Below are positions 16,733 to 25,848 of a DNA stretch of 64,000 bases, piece by piece (positions within the stretch are counted from its first letter, which is position 1; each line of letters begins with the position of its first letter). A program made the position numbers and the translations under genes. Location: positions 62,001-126,000 of the forward strand of contig NZ_QJSP01000001.1 in assembly GCF_003217475.1 (NCBI RefSeq), read 5' to 3'. The DNA comes from Williamsia limnetica. GTDB taxonomy: Bacteria > Actinomycetota > Actinomycetes > Mycobacteriales > Mycobacteriaceae. Below the pieces are notes generated by a model, which saw nothing but the letters and a program-made list of their open reading frames with translations, did not search any database and was not told the DNA's origin.

Positions 16733-17611
16733 ATGGAGTTGCGTCAGCTCGAATACCTGATCGCGGTCGCCGAGGAGGCCAACTTCACCAGGGCCGCAGA
16801 ACGGGTGCGGATCAGCCAGTCGGGCGTCAGCGCTCAGATCAGGCAACTCGAACGCGAACTCGGGTGTGAGCTGTTCGATCGATCCAGCCGGGTGGCGCGG
16901 TTGACCGCGGCGGGGGAGGCCGCGCTGGGGCCGGCCCGGGCGGCGGTGAATGCGGCGACCCGCCTGCGCCAAGCGGTCGACGACGTCAACGGGCTCATCC
17001 GAGGGCGGCTGACTGTCGGCATGGTCACCGGCTGCACGATCGCCCCACTGTTCGAAGGGCTCGAGAAATTTCATCGACAGCATCCCCGAGTCGCATTGAC
17101 GTTGCAGGAGGCGTCGTCCGACCATATGGTCGAGCAACTCCGGGCCGGAACGTTGGACATTGCGCTGATAGGTGCTTCAGGCGCACCACCTGTAGGCCTG
17201 GAATCGTTGACCATAGTCAGTGAAGGCCTGTGCGTCCTGGTGCCACACGGGCATCGATGGGCGAGCAGATCGCACATCGCGGTGGGGGATCTGGGTGGTG
17301 AGCCCATCGTGTCGATGCCACGCGGCACCGGCATCCGGGCGGCGTTCGACGGTGCTTGCTCTGCTGCAGGTGTGTCTCCGTCGATCGGCCTCGAGGCGAC
17401 GTCTGCAGAGGCGATCGCAGACCTGGCGTCCCGAGGTTTGGGGGCTGCAGTGCTGAGTGAATCGATGTCCACGGACTTTGCCGAGACTCTGGTGGCGTTG
17501 CGAGTAGACAAGGTTCCGCAGCAGGCGCTGCTGTTGCTCGTGTGGGCGTCGTCATCGAACCCTGCCGTGCGCGTGCTGGTTTCGTGTCTCAGAGAGGTGT
17601 TCGCGCTGTGA
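16733..17611 (+). CDS. LysR-family transcriptional regulator
   Basis: 292 residues. The winged helix-turn-helix at residues 1-60 begins MELRQLEYLIAVAEEANFTRAAER and contains the typical ISQSGVSAQIRQLERELGCELFDRS. The effector-binding domain has two Rossmann-like lobes: GRLTVGMVTGCTIAPLFEGLEKF and, after the hinge, EPIVSMPRGTGIRAAFD. Divergent placement to the NTF2-like gene is the classic LysR arrangement. A motif shared with the downstream GntR gene lies directly before the start. The effector is unknown. Confidence 0.9.
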   Translation: MELRQLEYLIAVAEEANFTRAAERVRISQSGVSAQIRQLERELGCELFDRSSRVARLTAAGEAALGPARAAVNAATRLRQAVDDVNGLIRGRLTVGMVTGCTIAPLFEGLEKFHRQHPRVALTLQEASSDHMVEQLRAGTLDIALIGASGAPPVGLESLTIVSEGLCVLVPHGHRWASRSHIAVGDLGGEPIVSMPRGTGIRAAFDGACSAAGVSPSIGLEATSAEAIADLASRGLGAAVLSESMSTDFAETLVALRVDKVPQQALLLLVWASSSNPAVRVLVSCLREVFAL

Positions 17612-17637
17612 AGTGCAACCCAGGGCATGTGAGCTTA

Positions 17638-17662
17638 TTGTTCTATTGCAACTAGAACTATA
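17638..17662 (+). promoter_or_regulatory. Operator-like dyad before the GntR gene (copy B)
   Basis: GTTCTA-N7-TAGAAC at 17640-17658 is a perfect inverted repeat inside TTGTTCTATTGCAACTAGAA. The same motif occurs at 16703-16727 before the LysR gene. The dyad size suits a small GntR (YtrA-type) repressor acting on its own promoter. Confidence 0.55.
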
Positions 17663-17672
17663 GGGTGGACGC

Positions 17673-18023
17673 ATGCTGGTACGGATCGATCCGACGCTGC
17701 CCCAGCCACTGTTCGAGCAACTGGCCGCAGCGATTCGCGGTGCGATCGTTCGCGGCGACATCGTTGCGGGGGAGCGACTCCCTGGTGCTCGGGAGCTGGC
17801 GGCATCGCTCGGTGTCAACGTCCACACTGTGCTGCACGGCTATCAGGAACTGCGTGACCAGGGGTTGGTGGAGTTGCGCCGCGGTCGCGGCGCCGTGGTC
17901 ACGAGCACCGCCGTGCCGGAAGAGGCGGACCTTCGGTCGGCGATCGTTGCGGTGCAGAGCGCCGGGCGAAAGCTCGGTCTCGGAGGCGACGATCTGTCGA
18001 CAATGATTCGGGAAGGATATTGA
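17673..18023 (+). CDS. GntR-family (YtrA-type) transcriptional regulator
   Basis: 116 residues: a GntR winged helix only, as in the YtrA subgroup. Signatures are PLFEQLAAAIRGAIVRGDIVAGERLPGARELAASLGVNVHTVLHGYQELRDQGLVELRRGRGAVV, here quoted as three blocks: PLFEQLAAAIR, GERLPGARELAASLGVN and GLVELRRGRGAVV. There is only a short helical dimerisation tail and no ligand domain. The stop is one base before the DUF1648 gene start, so the two form an operon. YtrA-type regulators typically control the membrane-protein genes that follow them. Confidence 0.85.
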   Translation: MLVRIDPTLPQPLFEQLAAAIRGAIVRGDIVAGERLPGARELAASLGVNVHTVLHGYQELRDQGLVELRRGRGAVVTSTAVPEEADLRSAIVAVQSAGRKLGLGGDDLSTMIREGY

Positions 18024-18024
18024 G

Positions 18025-19023
18025 ATGGGGATGTCCCCGGAACGATCCGAGCGGCCCACCGCATTTCTCGTCGGAATCGCGTTGGCGGTTCCCCTGCTGG
18101 CGACGATAGTCGGGTTGGTGCTGCTCGGCACGTGGTGGCATCAGCTCCCTGATCCACTTGCCAGTCATTGGGGCGCTGGTGGCGCAGCCGACGGATTCAC
18201 CTCGCGCACTGCGGTCCTCGCTGCGATTCCGTTGATCGGCGCAGTGTTCGCACTGGTTGCGGCTGTGCTGATTCGGGTGACGGACGACCCGACCACGTGT
18301 GCGTACGTCGTCTCCGGGACAGCGGGCATCAGCACGTTCCTCTACGTGTTGATCCTCGCTGCAGTCGGAGTGCAGCGAGGGGTCACCGCGACGGATTCAC
18401 GTTTTCCGGGATGGTGGGCCGCGATCGCTGCGGGCATCGCCGTGGTGTCGGCGGCAACTGCGTACCTGTTGACACCTCGGTGGTCGGCGACCGGTGAGGC
18501 GTCGCAGCCCACCAGTGCCGTGCCGTTGCCCGTGGGCGCCACCGAGCGGGTGGTGTGGACGAGATCGGTCCTGTCCGGCGGGGCCTTCGAGGCGCTCACC
18601 GTCTCCGGGGTGCTCGTGGTCGCAGTCGGAGCGGTGCTCACCAACCAGTGGTGGATGCTCAGCGTGGCGGGCATCATCGTGCTGATCTTCGTGGTGCTTC
18701 GGGGGATGCGGGTCACGGTCGACGCCGAGGGGCTGAGCGTCAGAAGTGTGGTGCGTTGGCCTCGCGTCGAGATCCCGGTCTCCGACATCGCCGCGGCACA
18801 GGTCGTCGAGGTCAAGGCGGTGAAGGACTTCGGCGGCTACGGCTATCGGCTGGGATTCCGTGGAGAGCTCAAGGGAGTCAAAGGGTTCGTCCTACGATCC
18901 GGCGAGGGAATCCTCGTCGACCGGATCAGTGGTGCTCGCGAGATAGTCGTCGTAGATGACGCGAAAACGGCCGTGCGACTGTTGGAGACCTACCGCCTTC
19001 GTGGCGACTCTGCCGCTGCCTGA
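18025..19023 (+). CDS. DUF1648-domain membrane protein
   Basis: 332 residues with about six hydrophobic helices. The DUF1648 motif follows helix 1: LPDPLASHWGAGGAADGFTSR. The C-terminal third is a soluble PH-like domain (VTVDAEGLSVRSVVRWPRVEIPVSDI). This DUF1648 plus C-terminal domain layout occurs in actinobacteria downstream of GntR regulators, as here. The role is unknown; an envelope-stress response is only a guess from the operon type. Confidence 0.8.
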   Translation: MGMSPERSERPTAFLVGIALAVPLLATIVGLVLLGTWWHQLPDPLASHWGAGGAADGFTSRTAVLAAIPLIGAVFALVAAVLIRVTDDPTTCAYVVSGTAGISTFLYVLILAAVGVQRGVTATDSRFPGWWAAIAAGIAVVSAATAYLLTPRWSATGEASQPTSAVPLPVGATERVVWTRSVLSGGAFEALTVSGVLVVAVGAVLTNQWWMLSVAGIIVLIFVVLRGMRVTVDAEGLSVRSVVRWPRVEIPVSDIAAAQVVEVKAVKDFGGYGYRLGFRGELKGVKGFVLRSGEGILVDRISGAREIVVVDDAKTAVRLLETYRLRGDSAAA

Positions 19024-19042
19024 CCGGGTGGCCGACGAATGA

Positions 19043-19077
19043 CAGACGCCGCCGGCACGAGATGCCGGCGGCGTCTG
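19043..19077. terminator. Bidirectional terminator hairpin
   Basis: A perfect 15-base stem (CAGACGCCGCCGGCA at 19043-19057 with its complement at 19063-19077) and a five-base loop lie between the convergent DUF1648 and glutamine synthetase genes. Confidence 0.8.
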
Positions 19078-19095
19078 ATTATCGAAGGCACCGAC

Positions 19096-21270
19096 TTACA
19101 GGATGTAGAGCATCTCCTGGTAGGTCGGGAGCGGCCAGAGATCGTCCGCCACAATGGCTTCGAGCTCGTCGGCAGCGGTTCGCACAGCAGCCATGGCGGG
19201 CAGGAGCGTGTCGCGGGCGAACAGAGCTTCTTCTGGTGCCCCTTCGATGTGCTCACCCAAGGCAGATTTGAGCGCGGCCAACGCAGTGGTCAACGCCGAC
19301 ATCGGCTCGCTCACCATCGAGAGCAGGGTGGTGTCGGGTTCGAGCCCGGCACCCTTGAGGGCGGTGACGTTCGTGGCGATCTCCGTCTGGTAGCGCACCG
19401 CGGCCGGCATGACGAGGGTCGACCCGATCTCGAGGGTCAGTTTGGCCTCGACGGCGATCGTCAGGATGTACTGTTCCAGGCCGATCTCGTAGCGACTGTG
19501 CATCTCGCGATCGTTGAAGACGCCGTACTTGGAGAACAACTCGATCGACTTCTCCGTGATGAGCTCCGGAAGAGCGTCGACAGTCGTCTTCAGGTTGGGC
19601 AGTCCGCGGGATTCCGCCTCGATGGGCCAGGTGTCGGAGTAGCCGTCGCCGTTGAATACGACTGCGCCGTGCTCGGTGATGATGTCGGTGAGCAGATGCT
19701 GGACGGCCGTGTCGAACTCGACACCTTCCTTCACCGCTTCCTCGAGAACGGTGGCGCAGTAGTCCAGCGAGTCGGCCATGATCGTGTTCAGGACGACCAT
19801 CGGTTCACTGACGGTCTGCATCGAGCCCGGTGCGCGGAACTCGAAGCGGTTGCCGGTGAAGGCGAACGAGCTCGTGCGGTTGCGGTCGCCGGGGTCGGTC
19901 GGCAGCACCGGGAGCGTGTCGACCCCGATGATCATGGTGCCCTTGCCTTTCGACGATGTCGCCGCACCTTTCGCGATTTGATCGAAGACGTCGGCCAACT
20001 GTTCGCCGAGGAAGATCGAGACGATCGCAGGCGGGGCCTCGTTGGCGCCGAGGCGATGATCGTTCGTGGCCGATGCGACCGAGACACGCAGGAGACCGGC
20101 GTGCAGATGCACCGCGCGGATGACTGCGGCGCAGAACACCAGGAACTGGGCATTCTCGTGGGGAGTGTCGCCGGGGACGAGCAGGCTGCCGAATTTGTCG
20201 TTACCGAACGAGAAGTTGACGTGTTTGCCCGAGCCGTTGACGCCTTCGAAGGGCTTCTCGTGGAAGAGGCATTCCATACCGTGCTTCTTGGCCACGGTTT
20301 TGAAGGTGGTCATCAGGAGTTGCTGATGGTCGGCGGCGATGTTGCCGCGCTCGAACATCGGCGCGATCTCGAACTGTCCTGGTGCGACCTCGTTGTGACG
20401 GGTCTTCGCAGGTATGCCGAGCTTGAAAAGTTCTCGCTCGGTGTCCATCATGAAGCCGAGCACACGCTCGGGGACGGCGCCGAAGTAGTGGTCGTCGAAC
20501 TCCTGGCCTTTCGGCGGTTTGGTACCGAAAAGCGTTCGCCCGGCGTTCAGCAAGTCCGGACGCGCGAGGAAGAAATGACGGTCGACCAGGAAGTACTCCT
20601 GCTCCGGTCCACAGAAAGCAACGATGTGGCCGGGATTGGCGTGGCCGAACAGTTTCAGAACACGCTCGGCGTGCTTGCCCATCGCCTGCTGGGAACGCAG
20701 CATCGGGGTCTTGTGATCGAGTGCTTCACCGGTCATCGAGACGAACACCGTCGGGATGCACAGGGTGTTGCCGTTCGGATTCTCGAGAATGTAGGCAGGG
20801 CTGGTCACGTCCCAGCCGGTGTAACCGCGCGCCTCGAAGGTGTTGCGGAGCCCGCCGTTGGGGAAACTCGATGCGTCGGGCTCGCCCTGGATCAGGGTCT
20901 TTCCCTGGAACTCGGCCATCGTCGACCCATCACTCGCAGGCTCCAGAAAGCTGTCATGCTTTTCGGCGGTCAGACCGGTCAGAGGGTAGAAAACGTGAGC
21001 GTAATGGGTGGCGCCCTTCTCCAGCGCCCAATCCTTCATCGCCGACGCGACGGCGTCGGCGACGGCAGGGTCGAGTTTGCTGCCCTTTTCGATCGTCGTG
21101 ATGACCGATTTGAAGACGTTCTTCGGCAGCCGCTTCATCATCACGGACTTGTTGAAGACGTTCTCGCCAAAGATGTCTCCCGGCGCCTCGGTGATGTCGA
21201 AGCTGACGGGTGGCGGGATGTACGCCTCGACTGCGGTGATGGCGGCGAGCCGGATGTTGTTACCACTCAT
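19096..21270 (-). CDS. glnN: Glutamine synthetase type III
   Basis: This 724-residue protein is far longer than GSI or GSII and belongs to the GSIII (GlnN) family, which forms double-ring dodecamers that condense glutamate and ammonia using ATP. GSIII features are the N-terminal [50 protein letters not shown], and the central [16 protein letters not shown]. The ATP/metal region has [17 protein letters not shown] and the C-terminal part [17 protein letters not shown] second, GSI-type enzyme usually exists elsewhere in such genomes. Upstream at 21346-21372 is a three-block GlnR-type site, so expression is probably linked to nitrogen status. No gene overlaps it. Confidence 0.93.
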   Translation of the reverse strand: MSGNNIRLAAITAVEAYIPPPVSFDITEAPGDIFGENVFNKSVMMKRLPKNVFKSVITTIEKGSKLDPAVADAVASAMKDWALEKGATHYAHVFYPLTGLTAEKHDSFLEPASDGSTMAEFQGKTLIQGEPDASSFPNGGLRNTFEARGYTGWDVTSPAYILENPNGNTLCIPTVFVSMTGEALDHKTPMLRSQQAMGKHAERVLKLFGHANPGHIVAFCGPEQEYFLVDRHFFLARPDLLNAGRTLFGTKPPKGQEFDDHYFGAVPERVLGFMMDTERELFKLGIPAKTRHNEVAPGQFEIAPMFERGNIAADHQQLLMTTFKTVAKKHGMECLFHEKPFEGVNGSGKHVNFSFGNDKFGSLLVPGDTPHENAQFLVFCAAVIRAVHLHAGLLRVSVASATNDHRLGANEAPPAIVSIFLGEQLADVFDQIAKGAATSSKGKGTMIIGVDTLPVLPTDPGDRNRTSSFAFTGNRFEFRAPGSMQTVSEPMVVLNTIMADSLDYCATVLEEAVKEGVEFDTAVQHLLTDIITEHGAVVFNGDGYSDTWPIEAESRGLPNLKTTVDALPELITEKSIELFSKYGVFNDREMHSRYEIGLEQYILTIAVEAKLTLEIGSTLVMPAAVRYQTEIATNVTALKGAGLEPDTTLLSMVSEPMSALTTALAALKSALGEHIEGAPEEALFARDTLLPAMAAVRTAADELEAIVADDLWPLPTYQEMLYIL

Positions 21271-21345
21271 TTATCTCATTACCCTTCAGGCGCGGGTCCT
21301 GCACTTGTCCTGCAAGCCCTGACCTGCGAACTCTACGAATCGGCG

Positions 21346-21372
21346 GTAACCGACTTGTTTCGTTGCAGTGAC
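21346..21372 (-). promoter_or_regulatory. glnN: GlnR-type binding site upstream of glnN
   Basis: Read on the minus strand this is GTCAC-N6-GAAAC-N6-GTTAC, matching the actinobacterial GlnR pattern gTnAC-n6-GaAAC repeated with 11-base phasing. It lies 76 to 102 bases before the glnN start. A fourth block (GAAAC) is not conserved. The remainder of 21271-21481 shows nothing else definite. Confidence 0.7.
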
Positions 21373-21481
21373 GATGAGAAGCGATGTGGGTCGAGTGTTT
21401 CGAATTGGTTGCCTGCCGCCGGCAATTGTCCGTTTTGACGTCCAATACGGCCCGCGCCGACTGCGTGTCGTCGGTGTCAGG

Positions 21482-22021
21482 TCACCGTCCCGACGGCCGA
21501 TCGATGCGGAACACATGGTGCTGGCCGTCGTCGATGGGGTTGTCGGGTTTGAGATATCCGGTCGCTATCTGAGTGAAACCGGCGGCCAGGAGCGCGCGCC
21601 ACGAGGCCGGGTTCGCAACCGCGACGGGGACGACGACGGCGGTGGAGGCGGGGTAGTCGTCCCAGCACTTGTCGACCATCTCCTTGATCATCGCCGTGCC
21701 GAGGCCGTGCCCCGTGAACCGCGTCTCGCCGATGAAATAGTCGATCGACAAAGCCCCGTCGGGGACCTCGACGAGCGTTTCCATCTCGGCCTGATCGTCG
21801 GGGTAATCGGAGAACCGGTACCGCTGGATGAAGCCGATCGGGTCCGGTTCGTGGATGACGATGAAGTCCTCTGACGCCTCCGTCCCATCGAAGCTACCGG
21901 CGAAATCGCGTTCGATCGCTTCATGAGAGGTGTCGTGGAACCAGAACCTCGCGACATGAAGATTCTGGAGCCAGGTCTGGATGAGTGGGAGATCCTCGCG
22001 GGTGGTGCGGCGGAACTGCAT
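21482..22021 (-). CDS. GNAT-family N-acetyltransferase
   Basis: 179 residues with the GNAT fold: FRRTTREDLPLIQTWLQ at the start, a mid-strand DFIVIHEPDPIGFIQRYRF, an acetyl-CoA loop GHGLGTAMIKEMVDKCW and AVANPASWRALLAAGF near the end. It resembles the AAC(6')/IucB-like group that modifies amines, including aminoglycosides and siderophore hydroxamates. Start at 22021 gives the family-typical N-terminus; a longer frame to 22057 adds only 12 residues. The substrate is unknown. Convergence with nothing; its neighbour at 22132 is divergent. Confidence 0.8.
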   Translation of the reverse strand: MQFRRTTREDLPLIQTWLQNLHVARFWFHDTSHEAIERDFAGSFDGTEASEDFIVIHEPDPIGFIQRYRFSDYPDDQAEMETLVEVPDGALSIDYFIGETRFTGHGLGTAMIKEMVDKCWDDYPASTAVVVPVAVANPASWRALLAAGFTQIATGYLKPDNPIDDGQHHVFRIDRPSGR

Positions 22022-22107
22022 CTCATCAGCTTCGGCCCCCGCACATGGCCGGGTCAACAGGTAAAAGGCCCGTGAACACGCGTTGAGTCCGAAGACTTCC
22101 GCAAATC

Positions 22108-22121
22108 TGTAACACGTTCTA
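22108..22121 (+). promoter_or_regulatory. KstR-type operator overlapping a -10
   Basis: TGTAACACGTTCTA matches the KstR consensus TnnAACnnGTTnnA at every fixed position. TAGTCT at 22120-22125 fits a -10 element and would start transcription at the ATG of 22132, a leaderless mRNA. Confidence 0.55.
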
Positions 22122-22131
22122 GTCTGGCGTC

Positions 22132-23757
22132 ATGACTGTTTCTGCGGACACGACCTCTGAATTCGATCACCTGCGAGGCGATATCCATCTCGGACACCTG
22201 ATGGTGGCCTCGCTCAAGCGGCATCACAACGATCCGGTGCTCTTTCTCGGCGACACCACGCTGACCGGCGGGCAGATGGCGGAGCAGATCAGCCGCTACA
22301 TCCAGGCCTTCGAGTCCATGGGGGCCGGATCCGGCAGCGCGGTAGGGCTGCTCGCCCTCAATCGCCCCGAGGTCCTGATGGTGATCGGTGCGGGACAGAC
22401 CCAAGGGTGGCGCCGCAGCGCCCTGCACCCGATGGGATCTCTCGACGATCACGCGTACGTTCTGTCGGACGCGAAGATCAGCACCCTCGTCATAGATCCG
22501 GTGCCCATGTTCGTAGAGCGGGCCGTTGCACTCCTCGAACGCGTCGACAGTCTCAAACAGGTGCTCACCCTCGGGCCGGTGCCCGCTGAGTTGGCCGACG
22601 TCGGCCGAGATGTGATCGCCGAGGCCAACAGGTACGAGTCGATGCCACTGGTCGCCGCTGACCTCCCGCCCGATCACGTCGTGTCCATCACCTACACCGG
22701 CGGCACCACAGGCAAGCCCAAGGGTGTCATCGGTACCGCTCGGGCGATGGCCACGATGACCCAGATCCAGCTGTCGGAGTGGGAGTGGCCCGAGCACCCT
22801 CGCTTCCTGATGTGCACCCCGCTCTCGCATGCCGGGGCTGCGTTCTTCGTACCGACCCTGATGAAGGGCGGCTCGATGGTGGTGCTGTCCAAGTTCGACC
22901 CCGCCGAGGTCCTGCGCACAATCGAAGAGCAGAAGATCACGGCGACGATGCTGGTGCCGTCCATGCTGTACGCACTGATGGACCACCCGGATTCCCGTAC
23001 ACGCGATCTCTCGTCGCTCGAGACCGTCTACTACGGAGCTTCGGCGATCAATCCCGTGCGGTTGGCCGAAGCGATCGAGCGGTTCGGACCGATATTCGCT
23101 CAGTACTACGGCCAATCCGAGGCGCCGATGGTGATCACGTACCTGCCCAAGGGCGCACACGATCCCCAGCGGTTGTCGAGTTGTGGACGGCCGTCGGCGT
23201 TCCTGCGCACGGCGCTCCTCGGGGAGGACGGCACGCCGGTGGCGGTGGGCGAGCCAGGCGAGATCTGCGTCGCCGGGCCGCTACTGGCAGGTGGGTATTG
23301 GGGTCTTCCCGAGGCGACCGCCGAAACGTTCAAAGACGGGTGGTTGCGCACCGGTGACGTGGCCCGGGAAGACGAAGACGGTTTCTGGTTCATCGTCGAC
23401 CGGACCAAGGACATGATCGTCACCGGCGGTTTCAACGTTTTCCCACGCGAGGTCGAAGATGTTGTCGCCGAACATCCGTCGGTGGCACAGGTCGGTGTCA
23501 TCGGCGTGCCCGACGAGAAGTGGGGTGAGGCCGTGACCGCCATCGTCGTGCTGCGCTCGGACGCACCAAGTGATGATGAATCCGTCGCGACGATGATCTC
23601 CGAAATCCAGAGTGCGGTGAAGGAACGCAAGGGTTCGGTCCAGTCGCCGAAGCAGATCATCATTGCCGAGTGCCTACCGCTGACGGCGCTGGGTAAGCCG
23701 GACAAGAAGTCGTTGCGCAAGCAGTACTGGAGTGACAGCGACCGATCGGTCGGTTGA
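22132..23757 (+). CDS. Fatty-acyl-CoA/acyl-AMP ligase (FadD8-like)
   Basis: 541 residues of the ANL adenylating superfamily. The P-loop is SITYTGGTTGKPKGV. The acyl-binding core has YYGASAINPVRL and the A5 motif YYGQSEAP. Next come the hinge-region motifs WLRTGDVAREDEDGF, VDRTKDMIVTGGFNVFPREVE and the catalytic lysine near LTALGKPDKKSL. The enzyme activates a carboxylic acid as acyl-AMP and transfers it to CoA. It resembles mycobacterial FadD8 by general sequence pattern. A KstR-type operator before the start hints at steroid or fatty-acid catabolism. It is convergent with bioN, seven bases apart. Confidence 0.88.
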   Translation: MTVSADTTSEFDHLRGDIHLGHLMVASLKRHHNDPVLFLGDTTLTGGQMAEQISRYIQAFESMGAGSGSAVGLLALNRPEVLMVIGAGQTQGWRRSALHPMGSLDDHAYVLSDAKISTLVIDPVPMFVERAVALLERVDSLKQVLTLGPVPAELADVGRDVIAEANRYESMPLVAADLPPDHVVSITYTGGTTGKPKGVIGTARAMATMTQIQLSEWEWPEHPRFLMCTPLSHAGAAFFVPTLMKGGSMVVLSKFDPAEVLRTIEEQKITATMLVPSMLYALMDHPDSRTRDLSSLETVYYGASAINPVRLAEAIERFGPIFAQYYGQSEAPMVITYLPKGAHDPQRLSSCGRPSAFLRTALLGEDGTPVAVGEPGEICVAGPLLAGGYWGLPEATAETFKDGWLRTGDVAREDEDGFWFIVDRTKDMIVTGGFNVFPREVEDVVAEHPSVAQVGVIGVPDEKWGEAVTAIVVLRSDAPSDDESVATMISEIQSAVKERKGSVQSPKQIIIAECLPLTALGKPDKKSLRKQYWSDSDRSVG

Positions 23758-23764
23758 GTGGCGG

Positions 23765-24367
23765 TCAGTCCAGCCCGCGTGCGGTGAGAGACTCGGCGAA
23801 TCCGTCCGCGGCGTGCAGGGTGGCGATCACCGCAGGTGCCACCACGACGCGAGGGGAGAACCGAAGCCCGCGAGCACGGCGGGCCTCGTCGACCTGCGCG
23901 ATGATCTCGACCATCAACGGAATCGCACGGATGGCCAGCGCCATGGCGAGCGCGATCTGACTCGGCTTGATGCCGACACGGGACAACGGGGTCAACATCG
24001 TTGTCAGTGCCGCGAGCATGGCCGTGGTCTTCGTGGTCAGGGTCACCACGGCCGCGAGGGCGACCGACAACACGAGCACGCCGCACACGACGACAGCCCT
24101 GGACCAATCGGTGAAGATGATCTGGAATACGAAAACGAAGCCGACCACCCACACCAGCGGTCGCAGTTGCTGCAGGGCTGCCCGTGGACCGATCGCGGCC
24201 AATCCATAGACGCCGATGACAGCGAATGCCGCGAGCGCGAGGCGCACCGGGTTGGTGACGAACAGGGCCATGACGAGGATGGTGACGGCGAGCAGTACCA
24301 GCTTCACGCCCGCGGGCAGCCTGTGCACGATGGATCGGCCGGGCCGGTAGATCCCCAGGACGCTCAC
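23765..24367 (-). CDS. bioN: Biotin ECF transporter transmembrane (T) component
   Basis: 200 residues of the CbiQ/EcfT family. Four to five hydrophobic helices are followed by the two cytoplasmic coupling motifs, which read QVDEARRARGLRF and ESLTARGLD; the Ala-Arg-Gly cores contact the ATPase. The N-terminus has LGIYRPGRSIVHRLPAG. The start overlaps the ATPase stop by four bases. Given bioY in the same operon, this is the energy-coupling protein BioN rather than a cobalt system. Confidence 0.88.
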   Translation of the reverse strand: MSVLGIYRPGRSIVHRLPAGVKLVLLAVTILVMALFVTNPVRLALAAFAVIGVYGLAAIGPRAALQQLRPLVWVVGFVFVFQIIFTDWSRAVVVCGVLVLSVALAAVVTLTTKTTAMLAALTTMLTPLSRVGIKPSQIALAMALAIRAIPLMVEIIAQVDEARRARGLRFSPRVVVAPAVIATLHAADGFAESLTARGLD

Positions 24368-25062
24368 GACATCAACTCGCGGTATGCGGCGATTGCGTGA
24401 CCCGGTGGCCCATCGCAGTGGACCGCGCCGTCGTCGATGACTATGACCCGGTCGAAATCGCTCAGCAACTCGAGGTCATGGGAGACCACGATCAGCTGCT
24501 TGTCGATCGTGGCGAAGGTATCGCGCAGCATGGTCGTGTTCCGCAGGTCGAGCAACGTCGTCGGTTCGTCGGCGACGATCACCGCAGGATCGGTGACCAG
24601 GACCGAAGCCAGTGCCAGAAGTTGTTTCTGTCCGCCCGACAGTCGATGAGCAGGATGATCGGCGTGCTCGTGCAGACCGAACCTCTCCAGCGTCTGCGCA
24701 ACTCTGTGTTCGCGTTCTGCGCGAGACAATGCAGTGCGAGAGAGCGACAGCTCCACGTCTTCGGCCACCGTGGGCATGATTATCTGTCGATCGGGGTCGG
24801 TGAAGACGAAGCCCACGATCTTTCTCACCTCGCGTGCCCGACGCCGGGTCGAAACCCCGTTCACCCACACCGATCCGCGGTCGGGAATCACCAGACCGTT
24901 CACCATCCGCGCGAGTGTCGACTTACCGCTACCGTTGGATCCGACGATGCCGATCCGCCGCTCGGTCAGGGTCAGAGACACATCGCGAACGACGGTCCTG
25001 TCGCCGAACGCGTGGCCGACACCTTCGAAGACCACACCCGACTGGGAACGCTCGTCAGTCAT
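24364..25062 (-). CDS. bioM: Biotin ECF transporter ATPase component
   Basis: 232 residues. Walker A is GSNGSGKST, the signature region is HRLSGGQKQLLALASVL, Walker B is VIVADEPTTLLDL and the H-loop is IVVSHDLELL. The Q-loop FVFTDPDRQI is characteristic of ECF-type ATPases. It is the single ATPase of the bioM-bioN-bioY transporter and overlaps both neighbours. Confidence 0.9.
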   Translation of the reverse strand: MTDERSQSGVVFEGVGHAFGDRTVVRDVSLTLTERRIGIVGSNGSGKSTLARMVNGLVIPDRGSVWVNGVSTRRRAREVRKIVGFVFTDPDRQIIMPTVAEDVELSLSRTALSRAEREHRVAQTLERFGLHEHADHPAHRLSGGQKQLLALASVLVTDPAVIVADEPTTLLDLRNTTMLRDTFATIDKQLIVVSHDLELLSDFDRVIVIDDGAVHCDGPPGHAIAAYRELMS

Positions 25063-25687
25063 GCACCGCGGGGCCGCGCCGCAATCTCAAAGGGGCAATC
25101 AATCCGGGGTAACCACGGTGGACCTGGCGGGCCACCAGCGCGGTGATCACTGCCTTCGCCACGTCGCCCGCGACGTAGATGCCATTGGTCGACAACGCGC
25201 CCCACCAACTGAGATCGGTGCGGAGCAACAACCCGATCGTCCCGAACAGGTAGATGACCCCCATACCGCCGACGATGTTGATCACGATGCCCCATATCAC
25301 CCGGTACCGCGGCATCATCGTGGCCGTCAGGATGCCGATCACGACGACAGCGGGTAGCCAGCCGACGAAGAAGCCGGCAGTAGGTGAGGTCAGGGAGACC
25401 AGCCCGGTGCGACCACCGGCCAAGATGGGGAGTCCCGCGATGGCGAGCAGAGAGAAGATGATGACCGCGAGCCCACCCTTACGCCACCCGAGGATTGCTC
25501 CCGCGAGCATCACGCCAAGAGTTTGCAGTGTGATCGGCACACCACTGGGCCCGATGGTGATCGTGCCCGGCAGTCCCAGCGCTGCGATCAGCGCGGCGAA
25601 CACCGCTGCCTGCGTCAGGTCGCCGACACCGATCGCCCAGCGCGCTCGTGCTGTCGGATTCTCATGCACATATTCCGTGGAAGACAT
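25055..25687 (-). CDS. bioY: Biotin transporter substrate-binding subunit BioY
   Basis: 210 residues, six hydrophobic helices, BioY family: AVFAALIAALGLPGTITI, VPITLQTLGVMLAGAILGWRKGGLA, and GGRTGLVSLTSPTAGFFVGW. It binds biotin with high affinity and is energised by BioMN. The start at 25687 has AGAGG eight bases upstream; a GTG at 25696 is too near the ribosome site. It is the first gene of the operon and its end overlaps bioM by eight bases. Confidence 0.92.
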   Translation of the reverse strand: MSSTEYVHENPTARARWAIGVGDLTQAAVFAALIAALGLPGTITIGPSGVPITLQTLGVMLAGAILGWRKGGLAVIIFSLLAIAGLPILAGGRTGLVSLTSPTAGFFVGWLPAVVVIGILTATMMPRYRVIWGIVINIVGGMGVIYLFGTIGLLLRTDLSWWGALSTNGIYVAGDVAKAVITALVARQVHRGYPGLIAPLRLRRGPAVHD

Positions 25688-25738
25688 TCCAGTCACCTCT
25701 ACCCATCTTTTCCAGTGGGATTATGTCTCGCCCGGGTG

Positions 25739-25753
25739 CGATTCCGAGAATCG
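25739..25753. promoter_or_regulatory. bioY: Perfect dyad upstream of bioY
   Basis: CGATTC-CGA-GAATCG lies 52 bases before the bioY start. It is not the BioQ-type sequence TGAAC-N3-GTTCA, but a regulator dyad is plausible. Confidence 0.35.
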
Positions 25754-25803
25754 GGAGGCGCAGGCGAACGCGCGCGGCTGTCGTCCGTCGAAGGAATGAC
25801 CAC

Positions 25804-25833
25804 TGTGGGGCATCCGGTCCCGGATGCCCCACA
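25804..25833. terminator. rtcB: Terminator hairpin downstream of rtcB
   Basis: TGTGGGGCATCCGG pairs with CCGGATGCCCCACA, a perfect 14-base stem around two central bases. It lies beyond the tandem repeats that follow the rtcB stop. Confidence 0.75.
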
Positions 25834-25848
25834 CTTGCTACGCGGGCG

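Noticed and set aside
19039-21438. 799-codon plus-strand open frame
   Set aside because: It covers the complement of glnN with no recognised domain; the GSIII reading on the minus strand is complete.
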